A stretch of 64,000 bases of DNA from Tubiluchus corallicola (Eukaryota > Priapulida > Priapulimorpha > Priapulimorphida > Tubiluchidae), in contig JAQGDQ010001014.1 in assembly GCA_030141605.1 (NCBI GenBank), positions 1 to 64,000 on the forward strand. The letters run 5' to 3'. Under the pieces are notes generated by a model. The model made no database searches, was not told the origin of the DNA, and saw only the letters and a list, made by a program, of their open reading frames with translations. A program made the translations under genes and the position numbers. This document shows, one piece after another, positions 1 to 12,445 of the stretch (its first letter is position 1; each line of letters begins with the position of its first letter).

Positions 1-299
1 GTTTAGTTACCGGTAGAGGGCGGGGCGCTTTTCTCTTTAGCTTATAAATTTAAATTAACCGAAAATTCTACTAACCAACTTATCCTGTTTATCCGTTGGG
101 CTAAAGTTTAATTATTGTTCCCCGAAGAAGTTTTCTGTTGTAAAATCTCCAGTAAGCAGCAGACACCCTGATTAAAGAAAGATTTATCTATGGTACATTG
201 ATTTTTGTGCAATAATTAGCCATTTATTGCTTTCGTTAGGGTTAAACCGGAGCATTTCGTTTTGCAACGTCGTTTAGCTTACTGCAGTCTTGTATTGCG
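1..299. other. No feature recognised
   Basis: AT-rich sequence with no convincing coding or repeat signal. Confidence 0.5.
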
Positions 300-303
300 T
301 TAA

Positions 304-1273
304 AGGAAAGATCAACTCTTCTGGGAAGTGAGGATTATTTCAATGTTGGCGAAAAATGCTAGAAGGATTTGGTAATAAAATTTCGATAAACACCACCTGT
401 AATTAGTAAAGTCACTTTAATATCCGGCGCCTAGGCGCTCTCATTTTTAACGCCCATTCGTCCACCAATGACGTCATTCATCGGCTGACTAAAAGTAGTG
501 CAGTGTTGACGCCAGTAAAAGTATTATATCGTATAGGTAATTTTGTGATATTCTTCATTTAACATTAGTTAAGCTGCAGAAGTTTGAATTAGTTTAAGCA
601 GCGCGTGTTTACGGAAAGCCACGATGTGCTCAAGAAAAGTCGCGAAGACCACCAGTTACGTCATAATTTTCAAGTAAATGGTGGTTACCACCACGCTTAA
701 AAAATTCTGTTCAGCTGTAACAAAAATTAGACCAATGCTTTATAGACATTTCTTTGCAAATCTCTTTGTTATGTTTCCTTTGATTTAAGTGATAACAGTA
801 AAATAAACCCAACATACTGAGTGACTTGTTCTTTTCTTTAGCACACCACAAACAGTTTAAGTGATAACGGTAAAATAAACCCAACATGCTGAGTGACTTG
901 TTCTTTCTTTTAACACACCACAAACATTTTAAGTGATAACGGTAAATAAACTCAACATGCTAAGAGACTTGTTCTTTCCTTTAGCACACCACAAACAGTC
1001 TAAGTGATAACAGTAAAATGAACCCAACATGCTAAGTGAATTGTTCTTTCTTTTAACACACCACAAACAGTTCAAGTGTTAACAGTAAAATAAACCCAAC
1101 GTACTGAGTGACTTGTTCTTTCTTTTAACACACCACAAATAGTTTAAGTGATAACGGTAAAATAAACCCAACATGCTGAGTGACTTGTTCTTTCTTTTAG
1201 CACACCACAAACAGTTTAAGTGATAACATAAGTAAAATAAACCCAACATGCTAAGAGACTTGTTCTTTCCTTC
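304..1273 (-). mobile_element. TTAA-flanked MITE, family C, expanded copy
   Basis: It starts right after TTAA (300-303) with AGGAAAGATCAACTCTTC. It is related, in opposite orientation, to the element at 7,276-8,217: both share the ATTTCAATG segment near one end, a TGACGTCATT block, GCTGCAGAAGTTT, a CAGTTACGTCATAA block, and a far end resembling AATAAACCCAACATGCT. No transposase is present. The far end has been amplified into a 72-bp minisatellite. The right limit is inferred from the last CTTTCCTTCAA, where the terminal TTAA is degenerate. Confidence 0.65.
789..1273. repeat. 72-bp minisatellite, about 7 units
   Basis: Unit starts (GTGATAAC or a close variant) fall at 789, 861, 933, 1,004, 1,076, 1,148 and 1,220, giving a 71-72 base period. 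Each unit contains AACCCAACATGCT, CTTGTTCTTTC and CACACCACAAACAG. Reading frames through it repeat the same peptide and are not genes. Confidence 0.9.
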
Positions 1274-2020
1274 AACTGTGCGTATTGCATTGCATAATTT
1301 CTTGCATTTTCTCCTGGCCGTGCAGATAAATGCCCAGGGGAGCCAAGTCGATGAGTTTTTTTGCAATTTTAGGGTCGGGTTTTTGTTCTGGCGTTTGCTT
1401 TTCATTGAATTTATCGTAACATAAAACATCGGCAAACGAACGAAACCCCCGCCGCGCGCAAATTGATACCGCGGATTGATTATGCGGCATGCGGCGACAC
1501 GTGACGTCATCAGCACAGTTGAAAATCGCTCGAGCGTGAACAAAAGCAGAAAAGGAGAAAATAACATTTGCATAACATATAAGTGATTCGTAGAAGCAAA
1601 GAGCTTGATCCCTGCCAGCTTTTTGAAAACACTAAAGCATGGGAGGTCTCTTAATTTATGTGATTAACTTCATCATTTATGCATGGAGATAACAAATTAT
1701 TAAGCACAACGACCTTGTATTTTACTCATCCTAGTGTCGAAATTAATAATTTAAATAAATAAATATTATATAATTGTCTGCTGTTCTTAAACTGGGACGA
1801 TGTACAGTAATGTAACAGTCACAATGTAATTAATATCACAGTATATCATTACATGATATAAGTTATGGTGTAACAACTATTATTAAATTATTTTAATAAG
1901 CTAATATTGATAAGCTGTTATAGTGTAATAACAGTCGCAGTTAGTAGTAATAATAGTTTGTGTTTTGTTGATCACTGATGCGATGAATTGTTAAGTGTTG
2001 TGCTTGTTGTGCTGCTCTGC
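1274..2020. other. No gene recognised
   Basis: AT-rich spacer. A short GC-richer patch at 1,440-1,515 has no coding signal I trust. Confidence 0.5.
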
Positions 2021-2424
2021 ATTGCATTGCATTGCTTTGTATTGTATTGTATTGTATTGTATTGTATTGTATTGTATTGTATTGTATTGTATTGTATTGT
2101 ATTGTATTGTATTGTATTGTATTGTATTGTATTGTATTGTATTGTGTTGTATTGTATTGTATTGTATTGTATTGTATTGTATTGTATTGTATTGTATTGT
2201 ATTGTATTGCATTGCATTGTATTGCATTGTATTGCATTGTATTGCATTGCATTGCATTGCATTGCATTGCATTGCACTGCTTTGCATTGCATTGCACTGC
2301 ATTGAATTGCATTGCACTGCATTGCATTGCATTGCACTGCATTGCATTGCACTGCTTTGCATTGCATTGCACTGCATTGCATTGCACTGCATTGCATTGC
2401 ATTGTATTGTACTGTATTGTATTA
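2021..2424. repeat. Pentanucleotide array (ATTGT)n/(ATTGC)n
   Basis: A nearly pure ATTGT core (about 2,041-2,210) is flanked by ATTGC and degenerate ATTGCACTGC units. All long reading frames here are products of the 5-base repeat. Confidence 0.97.
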
Positions 2425-2518
2425 TGCTGTGCTGTGCAATGACCTGCTGTGTTACTTTACGTCCTGCTTTGTTATTTTGTACCATATTCGTTTTCTCAAG
2501 GCATATACAATACGTTAT

Positions 2519-2647
2519 GCTTCATGACGTTACGTTGCAGTGTGTTATGCTATGCCATACAGGAAAATTTATCTCTATGGTTTCATGACGTTACGTTGCA
2601 GAGCGTTATGCTATGCTATACACAAAAGTTTATCTCTGTGGTTTCAG
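2519..2647. repeat. 61-bp direct repeat, two copies
   Basis: CATGACGTTACGTTGCAG occurs at 2,523 and 2,584, each followed by a similar GTTATGCTATGC...TTTATCTCT stretch. Confidence 0.8.
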
Positions 2648-3894
2648 ATTTCAAATCAACGTCTATACGCAACTAATTGTTTTATACACGCGTTTAACGC
2701 AATACTAAACGAGATGTAACAATAGATCATTTTCACAGCAAGCTTTTTACGGCGCGTTCACACTAGGGAGTTTTCTCACCAAGTAACTCACAAGCATGTT
2801 CAGACTAAAGGGCAAAACTTGCGACGAGTTACTGTCTTACAGTAAGCGTGAGCTGACACTCACTTCCCTATTCACTGTGAGAAGTTTCGAGAGTAACTCA
2901 CCGAGGCGTTCACACTAGAATTTAACTAACTGTAAAATATTCCAATGTATACATGACTTTATATTACGTACTAAACGCTTCCAGTAATTTCTATCTAATA
3001 TAAAATGCATCAGTCTTAAATAATCGTACATTAATGCTTTCTAACCGTCATTTTCTACTAATGTCTAATGTTTGGGTTTTCAAAAACCAAATTCGAACTT
3101 CGGTTAAATTTTGCTCTTTCTTTGCTCTTTATTTGTCAAAACATGTCATTCCATCTAAACATAAGAAATTAGTGCCAAAAAATAACAAATAAACAAACAA
3201 CACTAGCCAAAAGTCAATTTTACATAATGAAGAGCTCCACACTGTACTGTCGTATTAACTAATACCTAGCAATTATATGAAAGTAAATTTAAATTTTATG
3301 ACGTAATGAGAGTATATACGTATGTTATTAGCCCAAAATCATAAGCAATTGTAGCAGATAACGACAATATCTTATCAACTTATGACACGTCTTCACTTCA
3401 CAGTAGGCCTCTGACCCAGATCAAATTGATCACGTGATTACGCGAAAAATCACCACAAGGTGGCCAAAGCCAACAACAAGCGAAGGCCGCCAAGCACGCC
3501 AATCCAAGATTTCCAGTACATCTAATGTATTCCTGTAGTAAAACTTGTCAGCTTGTGTAGTCTTACTGTAAATGTTCTTGTAAATAGTGTATAAAGTCTG
3601 TTCTGGTGATGATCCTAAAACATGTTGTTCAAACTGTCTGATCCAATCCTAAATAAATTATGTTTAAACTGAAACGTGACTTGCAACAATTCGTTTTTTC
3701 GAAAATTCCAAAACCTTGGAAACAATTGTTTGCACTTGACAACATCGACGGTAGAAGCAGGCAACTATCATCATGTTGACGTATTCGACGAGTGTTCGAT
3801 AATGAAAGTAGAACAGGCCAAAAAATTTTCTTAGAAATGACCACGTGTGAAAGGTCAGAGAACCACTGCAATAATACATTATTTTAGCACTAGT
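2648..3894. other. Upstream region of the protease; no gene recognised
   Basis: AT-rich. GCGTTCACACTAG occurs in direct orientation near 2,755 and 2,908, on either side of short CTCAC/GTGAG segments, suggesting an unclassified small repeat. No TATA box or initiator can be assigned with confidence. Confidence 0.45.
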
Positions 3895-4923
3895 ATGGAA
3901 CTGTCAACTGCAGGTTTATATCTGCTTACATGGTTCTACTTTGACGAATGTCTCTCTACACTGAGCTCTACTTCTTCGCCTGTTGCGAATGTATTTGATT
4001 CTGACGTATTTGACGCAACAGAACTGTCTGCTGAACCTAGGATTCGAGGTGGAGAAGCAGTTAAAGAAAGGGAATTTCCCTACATAGTTTTTCTTGATTT
4101 GCCGGAGGATTATTGCGGAGGAATCCTCATTGATAATGTGTGGGTCTTGACAGCAGCTCATTGCTTTGACAAAGTTAAAAAACCGGGAGAAGATTTAAAA
4201 GTTTTATTGGGGCACAACACTTGGAGGAACTCGCCAATAGAACGTTGGATCAGGTGGTATCATACACACGCCCTTTATGATCCAAATTCGACAGTTTTTC
4301 AGAATAACGATATCGCCTTAGTGCGATTAAACAGGCGTGTTGAGTATACTGTCATTACCGGATTCGATCAAGATATTCTGCCTGCTAAAATACCCTTTTG
4401 TGAGAGAGCTAATTATGTTAACGAAATAGCTGTTTTAGCTGGATGGGGAAGTCATGGGATACGGGATGTTCCACCACGTATAAATGAGCTTTTACAGAAA
4501 GCTGAGTTACTGGTAGTAGACATGTACGGTGACTGTGCAGGAAAAGACCCCGCTCTTCTTATTTGCGCCTATAATCCAAGTCGCAGCTCTGATTTAGGTG
4601 ATTCAGGTGGACCCATGGTACTAAAAAGTACTGGACAGGTTATTGGTATTATATCCAGTAGAAGCGGTTTGAAATATCCATGGGACCAGGAATCGTGGGC
4701 TGATGGTGCGACAGTGACCACCGCTGTGAAGATTTCTCACTATTTAGATTGGATTGAACATGCGAAGCGCCTTTATGTACCTGACGGCAGCATCTTTGGC
4801 TTCGTACGCAACATGGCTGCTCCATTACATGGCACAACAAAGATAATTTACGCAGTTACACTGTACTTAGTTATTTTTTTCAGTGTGACGAAATGGGAAA
4901 AATTGCAGTATAAAGATCTCTAG
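3895..4923 (+). CDS. Trypsin-family (S1) serine protease, single exon, putative C-terminal membrane anchor
   Basis: Endopeptidase of the chymotrypsin fold, 342 residues. Start: the first in-frame ATG, which gives a hydrophobic N-terminus (about residues 6-16) resembling a signal peptide. A propeptide would end at Arg49, and activation would free IRGGE at 50-54 in place of the usual IVGG. The catalytic triad is complete: His89 in LTAAHC, Asp139 in NNDIALV, Ser237 in GDSGGP. The Cys74-Cys90 pair and a likely Cys214-Cys224 pair fit the family. Unusual: the residue aligned with Cys191 (chymotrypsin numbering) is Asp233 and no Cys220 partner is visible, so that disulfide is missing. The residue aligned with 189 is Ser231 rather than Asp, arguing against trypsin-like Arg/Lys specificity. 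Residues 317-331 are hydrophobic and followed by KWEK, suggesting a type I tether. No intron is visible. The substrate is unknown. Confidence 0.88.
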   Translation: MELSTAGLYLLTWFYFDECLSTLSSTSSPVANVFDSDVFDATELSAEPRIRGGEAVKEREFPYIVFLDLPEDYCGGILIDNVWVLTAAHCFDKVKKPGEDLKVLLGHNTWRNSPIERWIRWYHTHALYDPNSTVFQNNDIALVRLNRRVEYTVITGFDQDILPAKIPFCERANYVNEIAVLAGWGSHGIRDVPPRINELLQKAELLVVDMYGDCAGKDPALLICAYNPSRSSDLGDSGGPMVLKSTGQVIGIISSRSGLKYPWDQESWADGATVTTAVKISHYLDWIEHAKRLYVPDGSIFGFVRNMAAPLHGTTKIIYAVTLYLVIFFSVTKWEKLQYKDL

Positions 4924-4931
4924 AGCACTCT

Positions 4932-4937
4932 AATAAA
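4932..4937 (+). promoter_or_regulatory. First polyadenylation signal of the protease gene
   Basis: AATAAA begins 9 bases after the stop codon. Many more AATAAA copies follow in the adjacent minisatellite. Confidence 0.5.
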
Positions 4938-5025
4938 GCTTTTGACAATTTCATCTTTAAATTATCATGTTAAAATTGCTGTTATTGCAATTATTTCTGA
5001 CCAGACTAGTTGGTAAAAATACAAA

Positions 5026-5550
5026 TTCCTAATAAAATTTGTTTGTTGCTATCAATCCTAATAAAATTTGTTTGTTGCAATCAATCCTAATAAAATTTGT
5101 TTGTTGCAATCAATCCTAATAAAATTTGTTTGTTGCTATCAATCCTAATAAAATTTGTTTGTTGCAATCAATCCTAATAAAATTTGTTTGTTGTAATCAA
5201 TCCTAATAAAATTTGTTTGTTGCTATCAATCCTAATAAAATTTGTTTGTTGCAATCAATCCTAATAAAATTTGTTTGTTGTAATCAATCCTAATAAAATT
5301 TGTTTGTTGCTATCAATCCTAATAAAATTTGTTTGTTGCAATCAATCCTAATAAAATTTGTTTGTTGTAATCAATCCTAATAAAATTTGTTTATTGCTAT
5401 CTATCCTAATAAAATTTGTTTGTTGTAATCAATCCTAATAAAATTTGTTTGTTGTTATCAATCCTAATAAAATTTGTTTGTAGTTATCAATCCTAATAAA
5501 ATTTGTTTGTAGTTATCAATCCTAATAAAATTTGTTTGTTATTATCAATC
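5026..5550 (+). repeat. 29-bp minisatellite, about 18 units, AATAAA in each
   Basis: The unit is TCAATCCTAATAAAATTTG followed by TTTGTTGCAA. Variation is mostly at the base after GTTG (C, T or A). Each unit places AATAAA just upstream of a T/GT-rich stretch, which is the layout of an animal cleavage and polyadenylation site. The array begins about 100 bases after the protease stop codon on the same strand. Confidence 0.93.
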
Positions 5551-6330
5551 AGAACATGCATCACTTAATGCATCATAACGTTTCTTGTCATGGGTCTTTA
5601 TGTTTTTTGAAAATTAAATTTTGTGTAAAGCCAGTCGAGATCTTGTTTATCTCTTAGTTGAAACTGAACTACACAAGTAGATTATTTTTTCGTTGTGTTG
5701 AACACTATGTGGGAAGAATGCACATTGCTGTTAAATAGTTGTTGGCTGCTAGTGGCTATTGTTGAGTTTTAGTGTTTACTGTTAATGATGGTTGAGGCAG
5801 CTTCCTTTTCCTTTTTTGAGTGGTTTTTGGGTTCTAGCTTGTGACGTAACTTTATAAAGCCGTCTATTTCGCCTTGACGCCAGTCACTTTTCCTTCTTAT
5901 TGTTCATGTGAAAAGTTTTTAACCAGTTTTTATATTGTGGCGTCACTATATAATTACTCTGTATTCTAGAATTCTACAAGGAAACAGATCCATAGCAAGG
6001 ATACATGGCATTTTAAATGCCATGTTCATGAATATTGAATTTATCCTGAAAGCTGGCTAGAAAAAACTAAATAAGCTTATAACCCAGTGCTTCGCATTCT
6101 GGATTGGTTTCAAACGTCACGCGCAGTTTTGTATTGTAAAGTTTAACAGTCAGTCAAATTAGGCCTCGTTTTGTTCATCATTAACTGTCTACCTACTTGA
6201 CTTGGCAACTATGTCAGAGGGCCTTCGATCAGTGAAGATGGTAGATCTAAATGTGTTTAATTGCAAAGATTTTGTTTGTTTTCCGTTTCCATCCAAAACG
6301 CAAGTCACGATAAATTCTTCTCTCTCCATA
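5551..6330. other. No gene recognised; palindrome becomes visible at 6,231
   Basis: Ordinary AT-rich sequence. A short inverted repeat (GGCATTTTAAATGCC) lies near 6,006. Whether this stretch also belongs to the palindrome cannot be judged because its partner would lie beyond base 64,000. Confidence 0.5.
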
Positions 6331-6338
6331 TTTCAGTT

Positions 6339-6940
6339 CAGTGGCGTCGTGCTATGGGGGCCCGAGGGGCCTACCCCCCCCCCATTGTTTATAAAATGTT
6401 AAAAATTTTAAGGGTTTCGGCGGCTTGTAATAAGACCAATAAGGTGTAAAATTTTGAGGAACGGTAAAATCTCCCACTGTAGGCATGATATGCGATTATA
6501 TATACACATCGGTATGATTATTGATTGAATCTAATGTCTAATTGTTGCATTGATTATCTTCTGCTCTCGTGCTCTCGTGACTATGCTGCCAGGTAATTGG
6601 CCATTGGCCCCTTGCACTGGACCAATGATATTGCTTCCCCCTTTCCTATATAAACACTTGCAGTGTTAGCTGGATTAGAAAGCCGATTCTCTCTGATTAA
6701 ATTGTGGTGCGTCTCCTTACACTTAGAAAAAATTTAGTCATTATCAACAGTCAAGTAATTTTTAATTTTAATTCAATTTCTGTAGCTTTAAGTTAAATGC
6801 CAGTTGGGAATAAATAAATCGTTTTTCTTGCACGCAAAATACTGGTGTGGGAGTTCAAAATTATACGTTTTTTAAACAGTTAAGTTCGGCCATTATATGC
6901 AGTCAGGCCCCCTAATTTTTTTTGGTGAACGACGCCCCTG
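6339..6940. mobile_element. Non-autonomous hAT-type DNA transposon with 8-bp target duplication
   Basis: The termini are CAGTGGCGTCGT on the left and, read inward, CAGGGGCGTCGT on the right. CAG(T/G)GGCG is typical of hAT elements. The flanks are TTTCAGTT (6,331-6,338) and TTTGAGTT (6,941-6,948), an 8-base target duplication with one mismatch, as expected for hAT. The 602-base element encodes no transposase. Confidence 0.85.
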
Positions 6941-6948
6941 TTTGAGTT

Positions 6949-7271
6949 AACACTTGCCGCCATTAAAACCATTTTCTCTAGATGCAAAATCATTAATTAA
7001 CCAAGAGCTACTATTTGTGATAATGATTATTGAGGATATTTACCTCTATGTGAGCACATCTATGCTTAGTTTATAAATGAATTTTATAGCATTAAAAATT
7101 TCCATACAGAAAAAATGAGCTAAGTTTTGCAAATTATTTAAAGTATTTTTATATTACAACATAATTATGTTAATAATAAAATTTCCTATTACAATATTTA
7201 CAAAGGAGTCAATGAAAGATTTCCTTCATAACAGGATAGTTCCAATCCATGCTTCGATTTTAACACTAGGA
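6949..7271. other. No feature recognised
   Basis: AT-rich spacer between two mobile elements. Confidence 0.5.
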
Positions 7272-7275
7272 TTAA

Positions 7276-8217
<942 letters not shown>

Positions 8218-8221
8218 AAAT

Positions 8222-8998
8222 CCTTTTTGATTTTTTTTTACATCTGTTCATCTGGCATTCAAAAGAAATCAGAAAATTAATGCTTTAAAGCCTTTAAGCA
8301 CAACGAAAACCTGCTGTAACAGGTGGTGTTCATCTTGCTATTAAATTTTCTGGCAAACATCCAAAACAGACTAACTAATGGCTTAATTTTGTTGACAAAT
8401 TTTAGCACAAAGAGTTCGTTTTCTGTATTTATTTTCTTTCCTATGCGGCGCTTCTACAGATCTTGTTTTGTTGTTTATTTTCTTTCTTCTTTGTTTACTA
8501 GCCTTAAATTTTTCCTATTTTCGCTGTAAATAACGTTCGTTATTTTTCCATAACTCTAGAAATGTATAAATTTAATTTGTCATCACAGATATTGCATTTG
8601 TAGCGGCCTTTTTAGCAAAGAAAGTGTCAGCAAATCGCGCGGGTTACTTGCCAACGTCTTAGGCCCATTTCACACTCAGGACGCGCGGCAAAATTTCTCG
8701 AGGAGAAATTTCTTGCGGCGTTCCTCACGAAAATGGAACTCATTGTTTTCTATGGGCGCATTTCACAGTGAAGACCCGCGGCAAAATTCCTTGTGCAGTT
8801 TCTCGTGAAAAATTCTGCTGCCAGCTAGAAGTTATGCATCCTCCTCGTGAGAAAATTTTGCCACTTGGTAGAAGCACTACAAGTTCCATTTTCGTGAGGA
8901 ATCCTTCTTTCTTATTTAACAAACAAGAATTAACACTTTGCAGCATAAAATTATAAGACTCGATCTGTCTTTTAACAGACCGATGATTTTATGTTTTA
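8222..8998. other. No gene; unclassified GC-rich fold-back motifs near 8,660-8,840
   Basis: CCATTTCACACTCAGGACGC near 8,667 and CGCATTTCACAGTGAAGACC near 8,758 are related motifs, each followed by a CGGCAAAAT segment. A diverged partner (TTTCACTGTGAAATGAACTT, near 9,680) lies beyond the piggyBac-like insertion. This may be an old DNA transposon of unknown class. Confidence 0.4.
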
Positions 8999-9002
8999 TT
9001 AA

Positions 9003-9442
9003 CCCTTTCAGTCCCAAATTATTTTTTTAATAAGGAAAATTTTTTTAGCTTGGTACTTTTGTTCCCAATGTATCCTGTGGGATACACAGCATTCTTTGCC
9101 ATATGCAAAAAAACAAAGTCCGACTTTTTTAAAAACACAACAAAAGCAAAAAATGTGCTTCATTTTGCAAATGCTGATAATTTTTTAAAGTATTTAAGAC
9201 ATTTAATTATGCACGCTATGCTGATCTGTACAAAGTCGTCTCTAAACTACTGTACCTTGCGCAGTTTTTTATGCTATGTAGATTTTCTAGTTTGCCATTT
9301 TATCACCATTTTTAGTCTATTGTTATTTGCTTAAATCAAAATAACTATTAACAGATCAAATAACTGTCAGTTTTAAAATTTTATTAATTTTAAAGGCAGA
9401 AAATTTTCTCGTATCCCACGGGATACAACGGGTATGAAAGGG
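9003..9442. mobile_element. piggyBac-like MITE, 440 bp
   Basis: Flanked by TTAA at 8,999-9,002 and 9,443-9,446. The left end is CCCTTTCAGTCC; the right end read inward is CCCTTTCATACC. TTAA duplication plus CCCTTT termini is the piggyBac signature. An internal GTATCCC(A/G)(C/T)GGGATAC palindrome occurs near both ends. It contains no transposase. Confidence 0.85.
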
Positions 9443-9446
9443 TTAA

Positions 9447-10528
9447 TGCAACATTGATGCTATGCTTTTGAAAAAGAAAAATAACGCACGCGAATACTTA
9501 TTTTGAAATGGTTAGTAGAACTTTACTAAAAACAAACAGGTTACTGACATTACATTGACTAACATTATCAATTATACTTCGTAGATGAGGAATACAGCAA
9601 GTATAACTTAATTTAGATATGATTATACAGCATAAAACTCGTAAAGTTGCTAACTGGACGCGGGGGAAAAAACCGCGGTGCTTTCACTGTGAAATGAACT
9701 TTTTTGCCGCTTGGGATTTCGAGAAAAATAGGAAATTTTTAGAAAATTATCTGGTTTTGACTGTGAAATTGACCTGTGAAATCCTGCAGTAAACGAGAAA
9801 AACTGTATCTGTAAGTAACTGTATTCAAGAAAAAGAGTGTATATGTGAATGGCCGTACTCAATAAAATGACTGTTTATGTGAGTAACTACTCTCACGAAA
9901 AATGACTGTATGACCCGAACTCATGAAAAGCAAAATGACGCATATAAGCACGTGACCATAATGCGCCTCAAATGAAAACTGATTGGTCAAACTAATTTGA
10001 ATTATGACGCTGCAATTTCCCCATCTTTTTGCTTTTTTTCAATGTTTCTGCTGCTATTATGTTTCACATTCATTATATTATTCGATGTCTATATAATTGT
10101 ATATAATTATTATATAAATATGGAAAACAATTCAAAGTAATCAGTAAAATGACTATTTGGTGACATTGTAGCGGCCATTTTGAATTTCCTACACACTTTC
10201 TCAGAATTTTTGCAGCCTTTTTATTTACATGTAATATATTGCCGAATTAAGACTTAAAATTGGTGAAAGCGTTGCTCTAATAGAACATTTGAGGCAAAGT
10301 TGACAAGAAGGATTATAATAATTGCTTCGATTAGTAGTGGTGTGTTAGTACAACACAGTAGACAGTGGCAGCAGACCCTGAACCACATGTAGAATTCTCA
10401 GGAGCAATTGAAAGGAGTTTGCTTTTAAATGGCGAGCCTTTTGGTTTTTACAGAAATTCCCGAAAACACGCGATTTTGTAAGTTGAGCATCTTTTACCAT
10501 TAATCGTATTTAGATCGACAATTTTTAT
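9447..10528. other. No gene recognised
   Basis: AT-rich. At 9,770-9,930 there are several loosely repeated segments with CTGT(A/G)T and (A/G)TGAGTAAC-like motifs. No coding signal. Confidence 0.5.
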
Positions 10529-10552
10529 AATAAGTAAATAAGTAAGTAAGTA

Positions 10553-10635
<83 letters not shown>

Positions 10636-10680
10636 AAAGAAAGTAAGTAAGTAAGTAAGTAAATAAGTAAAGTAAGTAAT
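10529..10680. repeat. (TAAG)n tetranucleotide array
   Basis: About 150 bases of TAAG/TAAA units, with GAAAGAAAG interruptions near 10,634. Confidence 0.95.
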
Positions 10681-12126
10681 TTTTTATTTTTCACCATAAA
10701 TTTACATTAATTTAACAATAATATATACAAAAATACAAATGAACATGAGAGAAATGGTGGCGAAAAATCAAAGGTTAGCAAGTCAACTACCCTTCTCAGA
10801 AAGACAGTAAACAAAAAGACGCTAATGAAAGCAGAACACAACTATTAAAAAATACACAAACGTCCATAAACACAAAAAACAAAAATACAACAACAGCAAA
10901 AACAAAAAACCAAAAACAAGTCGTTCCTAAATATAGTCAAACAAGAAGCATAATTATATGTGGTCCAAAACACAAAATCATATCAAAGAGAAAATTTTAA
11001 TGTTCAGAAAAACAACTTTTGCAAGATAAAATTTAAAATGAATCATGGTTATCAGATTAGCTAAACATTGTGAGACGAAATTTAAATCAGCAACTTTAAG
11101 AGAAGTAATAGTTATCAACTTTTTGTTTTATGGAAGTTATAACATATATCTGTAAAGAGACTAGGAATATACATGTGAATAGCAAAAAAAGAAAGAAAAA
11201 AGGTAAAAAAATATAGGCCTATAGCACCACGCTGTGCTGTGTGTAGGCCTAATATTGGATATATCTCCAATACAGCTACGTAACGTAAGCAACATATTAT
11301 ATGTTATGAATTTTATGTACTTAGCTTAGCATTTACAAAGTATTGCTTTACTTTAAACATGCTGCTTCACTCCACTCTTTTTACAACTGAGATGTTTAAA
11401 CAATTATAATTTTAATAATATTCAGACAGCCATATTTGTGTACAACCTGCCTCCGTCATTATTCTGAATTTAATTTTTAATTTAAATTTTCATATTCATA
11501 CATAAAACTCATACATATAACACAGAGATATTAGTCACTCTGCTACATTCCGCTGTCACTTTTTCTATAATTTATTGCAATTTTTCTATAAAATACTATA
11601 TAAAAATATAAAATGTAACATATATTTGGAATGACATTACGCCGGAAATTCGTACCGTTACCGTCGTTTTCAAATTAAAAAATTGAATGTTATATGTGTA
11701 TGTTGAACAGATGCAGTAAGCAAGGCTAAGCTTCTGCTTTGAAAATATATGACTAACTGATTTGAATTAACGGGACTCGTAGGTTGTAGGTTATTTTTAG
11801 CACACTCGTTAGGTTTTACACAGATACTATAGCTGTCAGCCGCCTCATAGAGCTCACTTCTTCAATGTTCGTGTTAGCAAAACTCCGCCCACAGAGTTAC
11901 ATAGAAATGGTTAATTTCGTTTTTATTTTCGTTTAATAGGACGATAATTACAATGGATAAATGAAATCAATTTACTTTTGATACGACAAGCCAACCAGAC
12001 AACCTAAGTGTTTCTGCATTGCAGTTTGTTTAGGTTCCACATATGCAATTTATAACCAAGAACTTCACTTCTAGCAAAGCTCCGTCCACATTATTAATGT
12101 ACGCGTAATAATGATGTTAAAGTTTT
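10681..12126. other. No gene recognised
   Basis: Strongly AT-rich, with A-rich runs at 10,800-10,920 and no frame with family resemblance. Confidence 0.5.
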
Positions 12127-12173
12127 TTGTTTGTTTGTTTGTTCGTTCGTTCGTTCGTTTGTTTGTTTGTTTA
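12127..12173. repeat. (GTTT)n/(GTTC)n short array
   Basis: GTTT units interrupted by four GTTC units. Confidence 0.9.
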
Positions 12174-12445
12174 TTAGTTTGTATGTTTATTTGTTGTTAC
12201 TAATACACTTATACCAACAAAATTAAGTGTATGTTGACTAACTCCTTCGTGAAAATTTCTGAGTTCAAGCGCCATATTGTGGCAAGAAACTATAACACTG
12301 GCAAGAACAAATAATTTGGAAGTTAAACGCAATGATTGTGGCATTTAATTCATAAAATGAGTAAATTCTAATTCAGCGCAATAGTATTAATCAGGTAAAT
12401 TCATGAAACCATGTTAAATTTGAAACTCGCAAAATTTTCACTATA

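Noticed and set aside
2021-2424. Long open frames on both strands in simple repeats (also at 7,842, 18,219, 20,320, 32,069, 33,738 and their mirrors)
   Set aside because: They are translations of 2- to 5-base repeats and stay open only because of the repeat; there is no domain content.
3847-3894. Protease start at an upstream in-frame GTG
   Set aside because: Non-ATG starts are rare in animals, and the ATG at 3,895 gives a signal-like N-terminus.
5026-5550. Regularly spaced 29-bp repeats resembling a CRISPR array
   Set aside because: Units abut with no unique spacers, the DNA is animal and no cas genes exist. It is a minisatellite.
1-6230. Calling 1-6,230 unique, non-palindromic sequence
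   Set aside because: Its possible partner would lie beyond base 64,000, so membership in the palindrome cannot be tested here.
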